This document shows positions 7,942 to 16,136 of a stretch of DNA of 64,000 bases, piece by piece. Position 1 is the first letter of the stretch, and each line of letters starts with the position of its first letter. Both the position numbers and the translations under genes were made by a program. Below the pieces are notes generated by a model. The model made no database searches. It saw only the letters and a list, made by a program, of their open reading frames with translations, and was not told the DNA's origin. Source of the stretch: Streptomyces filipinensis. GTDB lineage: Bacteria; Actinomycetota; Actinomycetes; Streptomycetales; Streptomycetaceae. The stretch is from assembly GCF_014649495.1 (NCBI RefSeq), contig NZ_BMTD01000007.1, positions 1 through 64,000 on the forward strand. The letters run 5' to 3'.

Positions 7942-8040
7942 CCGGCGCCGCCGGACACGACGGGGTCCTCGTCACGGGCGCGGCCCGCGGCATCGGCGCC
8001 GCCGCCGCGAGAAGGCTCGCCGAGGAGGGCGGCCGAGGAG
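7942..8040 (+). pseudogene. N-terminal remnant of an SDR gene
   Basis: The frame starting around 7942 reads GHDGVLVTGAARGIGAAAAR followed by RLAEEGG, which is the N-terminal dinucleotide-binding motif (TGxxxGIG) of a classical SDR. After about 30 residues it degrades into low-complexity GRGGRPG and runs into the antisense of the LysR gene; no other part of an SDR is present. A short near-direct repeat GGAGGGCGGCCG(A/G)GG sits at the break. It is best read as a truncated gene left by deletion, possibly a duplicate of the SDR just upstream. Confidence 0.6.
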
Positions 8041-8078
8041 GGCGGCCGGGGCCTGGCCGCCGAAGCCTCCCGCGGCGC

Positions 8079-8978
8079 TCACCCGCCCCCGCCCACCCCT
8101 TCGCGCAGCCGTCGCAGGAGCTCCCGGGCCGCCGGCGGCACGGGTCCCGCCGAGCGCCATGCCAGGGCCACCCGACCGCGGGCGAGGGGATCGGCCACGG
8201 GCAGTGCGCAAAGACCCGGCCGGGGGCCGAGACCGGGCACGACGGCGACCCCGAGGCCGCGGGCCGCCAACCGGCACAGCGCGTCCGGGGTCGCCGCCTC
8301 GAACGCGATGTGCGGCCGGAATCCCGCCTCCGTGCACAGCTGCTCCAGGACCCCACGCACCCCGGTTCCGCGGGGCAGCCCGAGCAGCCGGTGCCCGCGC
8401 AGGGCCGCCGGAGGGAGCCCGTCGGCGCGGTCGTACTCGACGAACAGCGGGTGTCCGGGGACGGCCGCCGCCACCAGCGGCTCGTCGATCACGACGTGCA
8501 GACCGACGCCCGGCGGCGCGTCCCCGGCGATCCCGATGACGGCCAGGTCCAGCCCGCCCCGGCGCAGCGCGGCCAGCATCCGGTCCGAGGTGTCCTCGGT
8601 GAGGGTGACCTCCACCTGAGGGTGCGCGTCATGGAAGTCCGCCAGCCGCCCGGCCATGTCGAAGGCGTGCGCGAGGGTGCCGGGGACGAGCCCGACGGCG
8701 ACCCGGCCGCGCAGCAGGCCCGTGTACTCCTCCACCGTCTGCCGCACCCCGTCGACGGCCGCGAGCGCGGCCCGCGCGTACGGCAGCACGGCCTCACCCA
8801 CCTCCGTCGGCCGCACCGAGCGGCCCGAGCGGTCCAGCAGCGGCTGCCCCAACTCCCGCTCCAGCTGCCGCACCTGCGCGCTCAGCCCGGGCTGGGCCAG
8901 GTGCAGCCGTTCGGCGGCCCGGGTGAATCCGGCCTCCTCCACCACTGCCACGAAGTACCGCAGCTGCCTCAGCTCCAT
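8079..8978 (-). CDS. LysR-family transcriptional regulator
   Basis: 299 residues, standard LysR size. The N-terminal winged HTH MELRQLRYFVAVVEEAGFTR, then AAERLHLAQPGLSAQVRQLE, is typical. The effector-binding domain follows, with GLVPGTLAHAFDM, VEVTLTEDTSDRMLAALRRG and LAARGLGVAVVPGLG. It probably controls the divergent mycothiol-dependent enzyme at 9063: the two starts are only 84 bp apart, so their promoters share operator space. The ligand is unknown. Start ATG 8978 is the canonical MELRQLRYF position. Confidence 0.93.
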   Translation of the reverse strand: MELRQLRYFVAVVEEAGFTRAAERLHLAQPGLSAQVRQLERELGQPLLDRSGRSVRPTEVGEAVLPYARAALAAVDGVRQTVEEYTGLLRGRVAVGLVPGTLAHAFDMAGRLADFHDAHPQVEVTLTEDTSDRMLAALRRGGLDLAVIGIAGDAPPGVGLHVVIDEPLVAAAVPGHPLFVEYDRADGLPPAALRGHRLLGLPRGTGVRGVLEQLCTEAGFRPHIAFEAATPDALCRLAARGLGVAVVPGLGPRPGLCALPVADPLARGRVALAWRSAGPVPPAARELLRRLREGVGGGG

Positions 8979-9062
8979 GCTCGACACCCCATAACCGATC
9001 ATGCTAGACGCGAGACACAGCGTGTCTTGGACTTCCGGGCGCCGCGCCAACACCCTGGAGGC

Positions 9063-9713
9063 ATGGGGAAAGCAGCACACACCGCGGCGGACACCGCCAT
9101 CACGGCCGCCGCCATCGCCGCCGAACGGCGAGAACTGGCCGATCTTCTCGACGCGCTGACGCCCGGGCAGTGGGACGCGCCCAGCCTGTGCGCGGGCTGG
9201 CGGGTGCGCGAGGTCGTCGCGCACATGTCGATGGGGTTCCGCTACCGGACCGGGCAGGTGCTGGTGGAACTGGTCAAGGCGCGCGGCAGCCTGCACCGCA
9301 TGACCGGCCGGCTCGCCCGCCGCGACGCCGCCGCCCACCCCGACACCGCACTCGCCGCCTTCCTGCGCACCCACGCCCACCACCCCTGGACGCCCCCCGT
9401 CGGCGGCCTCACCTCGGCCCTCGGCCACGACGTCGTGCACGGCCTGGACGTCACCGTCGCCCTCGGCCTGGACCGGGACGTCCCCGAGGACCGGCTGCGG
9501 ATCCTCCTCGACGCGATCGACCCGCGCGCCTTCCGGGTCTTCGGCACCGACCTCAGCGGCGTCCGGCTGTGCGCGGAGGACCTCGACTGGTCCTTCGGCT
9601 CCGGCGCGCCCCTGCACGGCCGTGGCCAGGACCTCCTGCTGGTCGCCTACGGCCGCAGGCTCCCCGCCGGCCGGCTGCGCGGTGACGAAGTTCACCGTTT
9701 CGTCACAGCCTGA
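9063..9713 (+). CDS. Maleylpyruvate isomerase family mycothiol-dependent enzyme (DinB-like fold)
   Basis: 216 residues. The pattern ERRELADLLDALTPGQWDAP, then SLCAGWRVREVVAHM, places the metal-binding His after a Trp-rich helix, and GHDVVHGLDVTVALGL supplies the second and third His. This is the MDMPI N-terminal domain of mycothiol-dependent transferases and isomerases. It likely uses mycothiol as cofactor in the cytosol; the true substrate is unknown. ATG 9063 has GGAGG only one base upstream, which is too close for normal SD use, so initiation may be leaderless or weak. It is divergent from the LysR regulator. Confidence 0.85.
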   Translation: MGKAAHTAADTAITAAAIAAERRELADLLDALTPGQWDAPSLCAGWRVREVVAHMSMGFRYRTGQVLVELVKARGSLHRMTGRLARRDAAAHPDTALAAFLRTHAHHPWTPPVGGLTSALGHDVVHGLDVTVALGLDRDVPEDRLRILLDAIDPRAFRVFGTDLSGVRLCAEDLDWSFGSGAPLHGRGQDLLLVAYGRRLPAGRLRGDEVHRFVTA

Positions 9714-9820
9714 CCGGAACCACAACCCTTCGGCCGCCGCGCGGGTCTAGTAGTCCGAAATCGCGGGAATCGCGCAGGGAGGTACCCGGGGCAGTCCCTG
9801 GGCGACAAGGGGAGAAGAAG

Positions 9821-10522
9821 ATGCAGATGGGGGACATACGCAGACGAGGTGTCGTCGCGCTCGGCGTCACGGCACTGGTGGCGCCGCTCACGCTCGCCCT
9901 GACCGCGGCACCGGCCCAGGCCGCGAGCTGCACCACGCAGACGGGGCCGTACCAGAAGCAGGTGGAGAAGTTCCTCGGCCGGCCCGTCGACGGCCGGCAG
10001 TCCGCCGGTGACTGCAGGGCCGTCCAGGCCTTCCAGAACAAGCACGGCATCACGCCCGCCATCGGTTACGCGGGACCCGTCACCTGGGGCGTGATGGACC
10101 TCATGAACAAGCAGAAGGCGGTCGGGAACAACCCCAACAAGGACGGCGCGTGCCCGGTGAACAAGGGCCGGATCGCCTGCGTGAACCTCACGCTCCAGCT
10201 CAGCTGGATCCAGGACGGCAGAAGGCTCGTCCACGGTCCCGTACCCGTGCGCACCGGCCGCAAGGGCTACGCGACCCGCACCGGGCTGAAGAAGGTCTAC
10301 TGGCGGGACATCGATCACGTCTCGACCGTCTACAACGTGCCGATGCCCTACAGCCAGTTCTTCGACGGCGGCCAGGCCTTCCACTCGGTGGGCCTGAGCA
10401 TGTGGAACCCGCCGGGCTCGCACGGCTGCGTCAACATGACGACCAAGGACGCCAAGGCGTACTGGTCGCTGCTGAGGACCGGCGACGACGTCTTCGTCTA
10501 CGGCCGCAAGCCGGGCACCTGA
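9821..10522 (+). CDS. Secreted L,D-transpeptidase with N-terminal peptidoglycan-binding-like domain
   Basis: 233 residues. A Sec signal peptide covers residues 1-35 (RRRGVVALGVTALVAPLTLA ... APAQA). A peptidoglycan-binding-like domain follows (YQKQVEKFLGRPVDGRQSAG ... VQAFQNKHGI), then a YkuD catalytic domain whose signature HSVGLSMW ... SHGCVNMTTKDA contains the catalytic Cys and the paired His. It makes 3-3 cross-links or attaches proteins to peptidoglycan outside the membrane. Start ATG 9821 has a clear SD (GGGGAGAAG). It is followed by a strong GC hairpin terminator, so it is probably monocistronic. Confidence 0.9.
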   Translation: MQMGDIRRRGVVALGVTALVAPLTLALTAAPAQAASCTTQTGPYQKQVEKFLGRPVDGRQSAGDCRAVQAFQNKHGITPAIGYAGPVTWGVMDLMNKQKAVGNNPNKDGACPVNKGRIACVNLTLQLSWIQDGRRLVHGPVPVRTGRKGYATRTGLKKVYWRDIDHVSTVYNVPMPYSQFFDGGQAFHSVGLSMWNPPGSHGCVNMTTKDAKAYWSLLRTGDDVFVYGRKPGT

Positions 10523-10546
10523 GCGACCGGCCGGCCCGGGATCGGG

Positions 10547-10572
10547 GCCCCGCCGCGGGGGCGCGGCGGGGC
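10547..10572 (+). terminator. Intrinsic-type terminator after the L,D-transpeptidase
   Basis: Perfect 10-bp stem GCCCCGCCGC / GCGGCGGGGC with a 6-nt loop, 25 nt after the stop codon; no T-run. Confidence 0.65.
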
Positions 10573-10743
10573 TGTGCCGTGGCTCACCGTCGCCCGGTCC
10601 GGGGCTCCTGCCGGGTGAGGGCCCGGTGTGAACTCCCGCCCTGCGCTTGACACATTGACGTGATGAGCAACACGGTCCGGAATGTCCGTATCGGGTGTAC
10701 TTACTCACAGCGCCTTCACGTCGATCGGCATATGCTTCACAGC

Positions 10744-10917
10744 ATGTCCACCACTGTTGAAGCCGCCCCCGAGCGATCGGCCGCGGAGGTCAACGAGGAG
10801 ATCAGGGCCCTGTGGCGCCGGTCGGGCGGGACACTGACCACCGAGCAGCGCGCGCAGTACCAGCGCCTCGTGATGGAGTGGGCCGCCGTGACCCCGCAGT
10901 CGCACCGGGCGGCCTGA
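10744..10917 (+). CDS. Small hypothetical protein
   Basis: 57 residues, MSTTVEAAPERSAAEVNEEI then RALWRRSGGTLTTEQRAQYQ and RLVMEWAAV. It is predicted to be mostly helical, soluble and charged, a style common among small conserved Streptomyces proteins of unknown function. The ORF is open upstream to 10660, but that extension lacks typical composition. An inverted repeat ATGCT-tcac-AGCAT (10732-10745) overlaps the start codon and there is no clear SD. It is followed by a hairpin terminator. Confidence 0.6.
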   Translation: MSTTVEAAPERSAAEVNEEIRALWRRSGGTLTTEQRAQYQRLVMEWAAVTPQSHRAA

Positions 10918-10950
10918 CCGGCCTCGCGCGGACCGCACCGCATTCGTCCA

Positions 10951-10976
10951 GGGCACCCGTGAGCGCACGGGTGGCC
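10951..10976 (+). terminator. Hairpin terminator between convergent genes
   Basis: CACCCGT-gagcgc-ACGGGTG stem with flanking G/C pairs, followed by TTCTC. It lies 34 nt after the small gene's stop and before the convergent S1 protease stop, so it may serve both. Confidence 0.6.
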
Positions 10977-11019
10977 TTCTCATGGCTCCTCCAGGCGGCT
11001 CCCGCCCGCCGTCCTCTCG

Positions 11020-12402
11020 TCAGCCCCAGGTCGCCGAGTAGTACCGCTGATAGGCCTTGCGGTCCTGCTCCGCCCGGATGTAGCGGGTGGCGACCAGCGC
11101 GATCAGACTGCCCGCGATGACCAGCAGCCCGGGACCCACGTTCCGGGTGTCCGTCAGCCGCGCCAGCAGGGTCTGCCCCGTGGCGCCCGTCACCGGTGCA
11201 GAGGCGCCGGGCGAGGCCGCGCTCGGCGCGACCGCGCCCTGCCCGGCCGGGGCGGACGGCGCGGGGGAGGCGGAGCCCTGGCCGGCGGCCCCGCCGGCGT
11301 TCTGCGCGGACACGAGGAGCTTGACGTTCAACGCCGCCATCGCCTTGGTCACCGGCTGGAAGAACGTCGTCCCGCCGGCCGTGCAGTCACCGCTGCCGCC
11401 CGAGGTGACCCCGAGCGCGATCCCGTCCGAGAACAGCGGGCCGCCGCTGTCACCGGGTTCGGCGCACACATTGGTCTCGATGAGGCCGGTGACCGTCCCC
11501 TCCGGATAGTTGACCGTCGCGTTCAGCGCGGTGACCGTCCCGTCGTGCAGCCCGCTGGTGCTGCCGCTGCGGAACACCCGCTGCCCGACGGCCGCGTCGG
11601 CGGCCCCCGTGATCCGCACTCCGTTGCCGCCGCCGATCGCGACGACGTCCGCGCCGTCACCGGCCTTGCCGGAGGCGTACTGCACGAGCGAGAAGTCATT
11701 ACCGGGAAAGGCACTGTTCACCGTCCGGCCCAGCTGCTGGTTGCCCTGGTTGTCGGCGAACCAGGTGGACCCCGCCGGACCGCAGTGACCGGCCGTGAGG
11801 ATGAAGTCGCTCTGTCCGTTGGTCACGTTGAACCCGGCCGAGCAGCGACCGCCGGTCGAGAGGATCGGCTGGGCACCGTTCAGCCGCGTGGTGAACGAAC
11901 CCTTCGTGCGCTCCATCCGCACGAAGCCGCCGATCCCCGCGGCGACATGACCCATCCGCGACCAGTCGCCGGCGGACACCGTGCTGTCCGCACGCACCAC
12001 GACCCGGTTGGTGCGGTAGTCCACCGCCCACGCGGTGCCCGCCACACGCGGCGCCGCACGCAGCGCGGCCGTGGCCGACTTCAGTTCGTCCATGCTGTGC
12101 GACACGACCTTCGCCTCGGCCCCCGCGCGCCGTACCTCCCGCGCCGCCGCGTCGTCGGTCACCGCCACGACGGTCCGCCCGTCGGCGCCGATCCAGTTGC
12201 CCGCCGTCCGTGCCGTGCCGAGCCGCGCCACCAGCGCCGCGCCGGTGTCCGCGCCGCCGGTGGCCGAGGCGAACGGTCTGGCGGCCAAAGGCGTCTCACT
12301 CGCCATGGCCGCCTGGGCGACCATCGCGCCCCCGAGAAGGAGTCCGCCGACCGCCGCCAGGCGTGTCACCCGCCTGACGATCCGTCGTCGTGCGTGCCGC
12401 AT
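11020..12402 (-). CDS. S1-family serine protease (streptogrisin-like) with C-terminal membrane anchor
   Basis: 460 residues. A signal peptide (RRIVRRVTRLAAVGGLLLGG ... AQAAMA) is followed by a short prodomain, then a chymotrypsin-fold domain. The catalytic triad is visible: His in FILTAGHCGPAG, Asp in FPGNDFSLVQYAS, Ser in AEPGDSGGPLFSDG. Cysteines around GRCSAG/GHCG and at NVCAEPG/GDCTAGG suggest disulfides. After the protease domain come an Ala/Pro/Ser-rich linker of about 70 residues and a membrane helix (VGPGLLVIAGSLIALVATRY) with a basic cytosolic tail. So the protease is tethered to the outer face of the membrane, unlike the freely secreted streptogrisins. Confidence 0.9.
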   Translation of the reverse strand: MRHARRRIVRRVTRLAAVGGLLLGGAMVAQAAMASETPLAARPFASATGGADTGAALVARLGTARTAGNWIGADGRTVVAVTDDAAAREVRRAGAEAKVVSHSMDELKSATAALRAAPRVAGTAWAVDYRTNRVVVRADSTVSAGDWSRMGHVAAGIGGFVRMERTKGSFTTRLNGAQPILSTGGRCSAGFNVTNGQSDFILTAGHCGPAGSTWFADNQGNQQLGRTVNSAFPGNDFSLVQYASGKAGDGADVVAIGGGNGVRITGAADAAVGQRVFRSGSTSGLHDGTVTALNATVNYPEGTVTGLIETNVCAEPGDSGGPLFSDGIALGVTSGGSGDCTAGGTTFFQPVTKAMAALNVKLLVSAQNAGGAAGQGSASPAPSAPAGQGAVAPSAASPGASAPVTGATGQTLLARLTDTRNVGPGLLVIAGSLIALVATRYIRAEQDRKAYQRYYSATWG

Positions 12403-12542
12403 GCAGGGCTCCCGAAGCCGAACCGATACGCGCGCCGCGGTGGCGGGCGGCGCGAGGCCCTCGGGTCGTCGAGGGCCCGCACCTCCATACGCGGCCCGCG
12501 CCCGCGGCGTTCAGCCACGGCGCCGATCCCTGCCGCCCGGGT

Positions 12543-13373
12543 TCAGCCCTTGCGGGCCACCCCGCCGAACATCGCGACCTCCTCCGGCTCGGCCCCGTGG
12601 TCGTGCTCCGGGCGCCAGCGCGAGCAGGACACCACACCCGGCTCCAGCAGTTCGAGACCGTCGAAGAACCGGGTCACGTCCTCGGGGGTGCGCTGGGTCA
12701 GCTTCGGGGTGCCGTGTTCGTTCCAGAACTTCACGGCCTCGTCCACGTCCGGCATCGACGGATGGGTGACGGTGTGCGACAGCACCAGGTGGCTGCCCGC
12801 CGGCAGCCGGCCGGTCAACTCCCGCACCAGGCGGTACGGGTCCTCCTCGTCGCCGATGAAGATGACCACGCCGAGCAGCATCAGCGCCACCGGCTCACTG
12901 AAGTCCAGCGTCTTCGCCGCGTGTTCGAGGATCGCGTCGACGTTGCGCAGATCCTCGTCCAGATAGTCCGTACGGCCCTCGGGCGTACTCGTCAGCAGGG
13001 CACGGGCGTGCGCGAGGACCAGCGGGTCGTTGTCGACGTACACGATCCGCGACTCCGGGGCGACACGCTGGGCCACCTCGTGCGTGTTGTCGGCGGTGGG
13101 CAGCCCGGTGCCGATGTCCAGGAACTGCCGGATGCCGACCTCACCGGCCAGGTGCCGCACGGCCCGACCGAGGAACAGCCGGTCGGCGCGTGCGTACTCC
13201 CCGATGCCCGGGTGGAGTTGGCGGATCTGGTCACCGGCCGCGCGGTCGACCTCGTAGTTGTCCTTGCCGCCGAGCCAGTAGTTCCAGATCCGGGCGGTGT
13301 GCGGCTGGCCGGTGTTGATGCGGGCGCGCAGCGACACGGCCACGTCGTCGGTGGCTGCCGGGTTGTCGGTCAC
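12543..13373 (-). CDS. SAM-dependent methyltransferase (DUF574 / Methyltransf_19 family)
   Basis: 276 residues. The family signature ARIWNYWLGGKDNYEVDRAA is clear, then motif I FLDIGTGLPTADNTHEVAQ, VYVDNDPLVLAHARALL and the LMLLGVVIFIGDEED block. These proteins use SAM; many are abundant in Streptomyces as orphan paralogues without known substrates. GTG 13373 is chosen because AGGAG lies 9 nt upstream; a TTG at 13382 is the other option. It is transcribed leftwards and divergent from the aminotransferase at 13519. Confidence 0.88.
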   Translation of the reverse strand: MTDNPAATDDVAVSLRARINTGQPHTARIWNYWLGGKDNYEVDRAAGDQIRQLHPGIGEYARADRLFLGRAVRHLAGEVGIRQFLDIGTGLPTADNTHEVAQRVAPESRIVYVDNDPLVLAHARALLTSTPEGRTDYLDEDLRNVDAILEHAAKTLDFSEPVALMLLGVVIFIGDEEDPYRLVRELTGRLPAGSHLVLSHTVTHPSMPDVDEAVKFWNEHGTPKLTQRTPEDVTRFFDGLELLEPGVVSCSRWRPEHDHGAEPEEVAMFGGVARKG

Positions 13374-13505
13374 GTGGGTCAACTCCTGGATGCGGATGGG
13401 ATGCCTGCCGGAGGGATACAGCGTGCAAGACGCAATCTAGACGCCCGAGTTGATCTCCGTCGCGCCCCCCGGTCTTCCGCCCGCGCCCGCTCGCGCCCCA
13501 GGCCC

Positions 13506-13511
13506 TATCGT
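13506..13511 (+). promoter_or_regulatory. -10 element of a probable leaderless transcript
   Basis: TATCGT sits exactly 7 nt upstream of the ATG at 13519, with no SD in between. This is the spacing of leaderless mRNAs in Streptomyces, where transcription starts at or near the A of ATG. Confidence 0.5.
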
Positions 13512-13518
13512 GAGCCCC

Positions 13519-14706
13519 ATGACCAGCATCCCGCACGACACTCCCGGCGAACCCGACCCGCTGCGCGCCCTCGGTCTGGAGCAGCTGCGCCGTCGTACGA
13601 GCATGAAATGGCGCACCTACCCCGAGGACGTGCTGCCGCTGTGGGTGGCCGAGATGGACGTACCGCTCGCCGGACCCGTGGTCCGCGCCGTGACCGACGC
13701 GCTCACCCTCGGCGACACCGGATACCCGGCCGGCACCGCCTACGCCGAGGCGCTCGCCGCTTTCGCCGCCGTACGCTGGAAGTGGGACGGGCTCGATGTG
13801 CGGCGCACCGCGATCGTTCCGGACGTGATGCTCGGCGTGGTCGAGATGATCAAACTGGTCACGGGGCCCGGCGATCCCGTGATCGTCAACCCGCCGGTGT
13901 ATCCGCCGTTCTTCCAGTTCGTCACCCACATGGACCGCCGGGTGGTCGAAGCCCCGCTCGGTGCGGACCTGCGCATCGACCTGGCCGCACTGGAGGAGGT
14001 GTTCCGGCAGGCGACCACCGGTTCCGGCCGCGCCGCCTTCCTGCTGTGCAGCCCGCACAACCCCACCGGCACCGTCCACACCGCCGCTGAACTGGCCTCC
14101 GTCGCCGCGCGCGCCGAGCGGTACGGCGTCCGGGTCGTCGCGGACGAGATCCACGCCCCGCTCGTGGCGCCCGGCGTCCCCTTCGTGCCGTACCTGAGTG
14201 TGCCCGGAGCCGGACGCGGCCTGTCCCTGATGTCGGCCTCCAAGGGCTGGAACCTGGCCGGTCTCAAGGCCGCCGTCGCCGTCGCCGGACCCGAGGCCGC
14301 CGCCGATCTCGACCGGCTGCCCGAGGAGGTCGGACACGGCCCCAGCCACATCGGCGTCATCGCCCACACGGCCGCCCTGCGCGAGGGCACCGGCTGGCTG
14401 GACGCCCTGCTCGCCGGGCTGCAGGCCAACCGGACCCTGCTCACCGGCCTGCTCGCCGAACACCTGCCCGCGATCCGCCCGCAGCCCGCCGAGGCCACCT
14501 TTCTGGCCTGGCTCGACTGCCGCGCCCTCGGCCTCGGCGACGACCCCGCGCAGGTCTTCCTCGACCGCGGCCGGGTCGCCCTCAGCTCGGGCCTGCCCTT
14601 CGGCACCGGCGGCGCGGGGCACGTGCGGCTGAACCTGGCGACCTCGCCCGAGATCCTCACCGAGGGCGTACGGCGCATGGCGGCGGCCCTGATGACCCAT
14701 CTTTGA
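13519..14706 (+). CDS. PLP-dependent MalY/PatB-type aminotransferase (cystathionine beta-lyase-like)
   Basis: 395 residues. It has the fold-type I aminotransferase layout: WVAEMDVPLAGPVVRAV near the N-terminus is the hallmark of the MalY/PatB branch. TGYPAGTA, VNPPVYPPFFQF and CSPHNPTGTVHT follow, the cofactor Asp lies in VVADEIHAPL, and the Schiff-base Lys is in MSASKGWNLAGLKAA. The C-terminal Arg is in HVRLNLATSPE. It likely cleaves cystathionine or cysteine conjugates to pyruvate and ammonia in the cytosol. No SD is present; a -10 TATCGT 7 nt upstream suggests a leaderless mRNA. Its stop lies 14 bp before the convergent SagB-like gene. Confidence 0.9.
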   Translation: MTSIPHDTPGEPDPLRALGLEQLRRRTSMKWRTYPEDVLPLWVAEMDVPLAGPVVRAVTDALTLGDTGYPAGTAYAEALAAFAAVRWKWDGLDVRRTAIVPDVMLGVVEMIKLVTGPGDPVIVNPPVYPPFFQFVTHMDRRVVEAPLGADLRIDLAALEEVFRQATTGSGRAAFLLCSPHNPTGTVHTAAELASVAARAERYGVRVVADEIHAPLVAPGVPFVPYLSVPGAGRGLSLMSASKGWNLAGLKAAVAVAGPEAAADLDRLPEEVGHGPSHIGVIAHTAALREGTGWLDALLAGLQANRTLLTGLLAEHLPAIRPQPAEATFLAWLDCRALGLGDDPAQVFLDRGRVALSSGLPFGTGGAGHVRLNLATSPEILTEGVRRMAAALMTHL

Positions 14707-14720
14707 ACCTCGTCGATTTG

Positions 14721-15851
14721 TCAGCCCTCAGCTCCCGGCCTGATCCGAGTGGAGGTGAAGGTGGCGGCGGTGGCCCGGTGCGGGGCCTGCTGGGGCTGAG
14801 GGCTGGGATGGCCTGCGGCAAGGACGTAGAGGGGGGTATGGCTGGTGTTGTTGAGGGTGCAGCGTTCGGCCAGGGGTGTGTCACAGAAGGCTCCGGTCTG
14901 GAAGGGGCCGAGCCCGAGTGCGGTGGCGGTCAGCGCGAATGTCTGCCCGAGGTGGCCGGCGTTGAGCAGAGACACCCGGTAGGCCCGTGGGGTGGCGTAT
15001 TTGCAGCTCATGCGCTCCAGTCGCGCGGCCAGGACGACGAGGAAGGCGGCCTCACCGGCCCACTCCTGGCCGGCACACAGTGCGCTGGCTTCCTCGGGGG
15101 TCAAGCCTTTGCTGAGGAGTTCGAGGGAGTGCTGCAGCCCGTTGTAGTGGTACCAGCCGGCTTCCAGACCGCTTACCTTCAGGACGCCCAGGTAGGTGTC
15201 GAGTTCCTGGCGTGAACCGCCTTGCGGGCTGGTGCGGCGGTAGAGCGCGGAGCGGCCGGAGTCGATGAAGTCGACCGGTCCGAAGCAGGTGGCCAAGAGC
15301 GTGGCCAGCGTCTCGACGGCTACGGGTTCGGCGGTGAAGTCGCGGTGGGTGCGCCGCCCGTACAACACGTGCCTGTAGGGGGTGTCCAGTTCTGGCTGGC
15401 TGCCTGGCCGGGGCAACAGCACCCGGGCGGCGTTCGGGTACTCGGTGAACAGGGCCGGCTCTTGGGCTTCGACCAGCACGGATGCGTCGTGGTCGGTTTC
15501 TACGACGCCGTCGTCGTAGATGTCCTGGGACGCGTAGTGCAAGAACGCGGCTTCGGGCGCCCATGCCCCCCAGTGGCGGTCGATTTCCTCGTCCCGGGCT
15601 GCCCGCGGGGTGTCTTCGCAGACCAGGGCGCCGGCCTCGGTCAGGACGGACACGGCGTCCTCGATCGTGTCGAGGCTGAGGTGTGCCAGGTCTTTCCCGG
15701 CTTCTTTCGGCGTGGCCCAGTCTTCGTACGCGGCCAGCACTTCGGCGGCGGCGGGGTGCACAGCGGTGACAGTGCCGTGCGGGTAGGGGTGCACGATGAA
15801 CTGGCTGTCGTACCAGTAGCAGACCAGGCCGCGGGCGCGACGATGACGCAT
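14721..15851 (-). CDS. SagB/ThcOx-type FMN-dependent dehydrogenase (nitroreductase fold), candidate peptide-modifying enzyme
   Basis: 376 residues. The N-terminal 180 residues (YDSQFIVHPYPHGTVTAVHP, then AAAEVLAAYEDW) resemble the RiPP-recognition/winged domain often fused before SagB modules. The C-terminal part has nitroreductase-like FMN-binding features: LYGRRTHRDFTAEPVAVETL, RRTSPQGGSRQELDTYLGVL, WYHYNGLQHSLELL, and LLNAGHLGQTFALTATALGL. SagB-type enzymes oxidise azolines to azoles in ribosomal peptides, but no YcaO cyclodehydratase is present here. SD GGAGG stands 4 nt before ATG 15851. The gene is downstream of a 29-residue peptide ORF and a hairpin. Codon use is visibly less GC-biased than its neighbours, suggesting transfer. 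Confidence 0.82.
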   Translation of the reverse strand: MRHRRARGLVCYWYDSQFIVHPYPHGTVTAVHPAAAEVLAAYEDWATPKEAGKDLAHLSLDTIEDAVSVLTEAGALVCEDTPRAARDEEIDRHWGAWAPEAAFLHYASQDIYDDGVVETDHDASVLVEAQEPALFTEYPNAARVLLPRPGSQPELDTPYRHVLYGRRTHRDFTAEPVAVETLATLLATCFGPVDFIDSGRSALYRRTSPQGGSRQELDTYLGVLKVSGLEAGWYHYNGLQHSLELLSKGLTPEEASALCAGQEWAGEAAFLVVLAARLERMSCKYATPRAYRVSLLNAGHLGQTFALTATALGLGPFQTGAFCDTPLAERCTLNNTSHTPLYVLAAGHPSPQPQQAPHRATAATFTSTRIRPGAEG

Positions 15852-15886
15852 CAGTCCTCCAGGAATACGAACGTTGCCGCAAGGCA

Positions 15887-15917
15887 CAGGGGCCGGGAGC
15901 TGCGCTCCCGGCCCCTG
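15887..15917 (-). terminator. Strong hairpin between peptide gene and SagB gene (attenuator or partial terminator)
   Basis: Perfect 13-bp inverted repeat CAGGGGCCGGGAG / CTCCCGGCCCCTG with a 5-nt loop, placed 11 nt after the peptide stop and 35 nt before the SagB start. In RiPP operons such a hairpin commonly sets a high precursor-to-enzyme transcript ratio. Confidence 0.75.
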
Positions 15918-15928
15918 CCTGGCCGGTG

Positions 15929-16018
15929 CTACTTGTACTCGTGGATGTAGTACCGCTTGGCTGCCCGTCCACGGTCGGACCGGACCACGGCCTTGGCGTT
16001 CAAGGAGATCTTGCGCAT
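15929..16018 (-). CDS. 29-residue basic peptide, putative RiPP precursor
   Basis: This short ORF begins MRKISLNAKAVV and ends AAKRYYIHEYK. It has a perfect SD (AGGAGGT, 7 nt before ATG 16018), a strong own promoter 120 bp upstream and a hairpin just downstream, followed by a SagB-type oxidoreductase. This is the layout of a ribosomal peptide precursor plus modifying enzyme. The peptide has nine Lys/Arg and two acidic residues; the C-terminal core is rich in Tyr (three) with His and Glu, while Cys and Thr are absent and there are only two Ser. Azole formation is therefore unlikely, and oxidation or cross-linking of Tyr, or decarboxylation-type chemistry, is more plausible. The family is not recognised; function is inferred only. 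Confidence 0.7.
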   Translation of the reverse strand: MRKISLNAKAVVRSDRGRAAKRYYIHEYK

Positions 16019-16136
16019 CACCCTCACCTCCTCTCGTTGGCGTCACCCTGCTCCTGCGCGGCGCGAGGGGGCTGGAACCTGCCGTCGCCGCAAACCACCT
16101 GGAAGGACGGAAGCGAGGCACTTACAGCTCAAAGTG

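Noticed and set aside
7915..8619. Plus-strand ORFs overlapping the LysR gene
   Set aside because: Antisense shadows of the LysR regulator; only the first 100 bp, in another frame, show an SDR remnant.
9716..9748. GGAAC ... GTCT resembling a sigma-E promoter before the L,D-transpeptidase
   Set aside because: The spacing is 24 bp, too long for the known sigma-E consensus of about 16-18 bp.
16024..16098. A 24-codon GTG-started ORF on the minus strand whose stop overlaps the SD of the peptide gene
   Set aside because: No SD and no recognisable composition; it could be a leader ORF but nothing supports translation.
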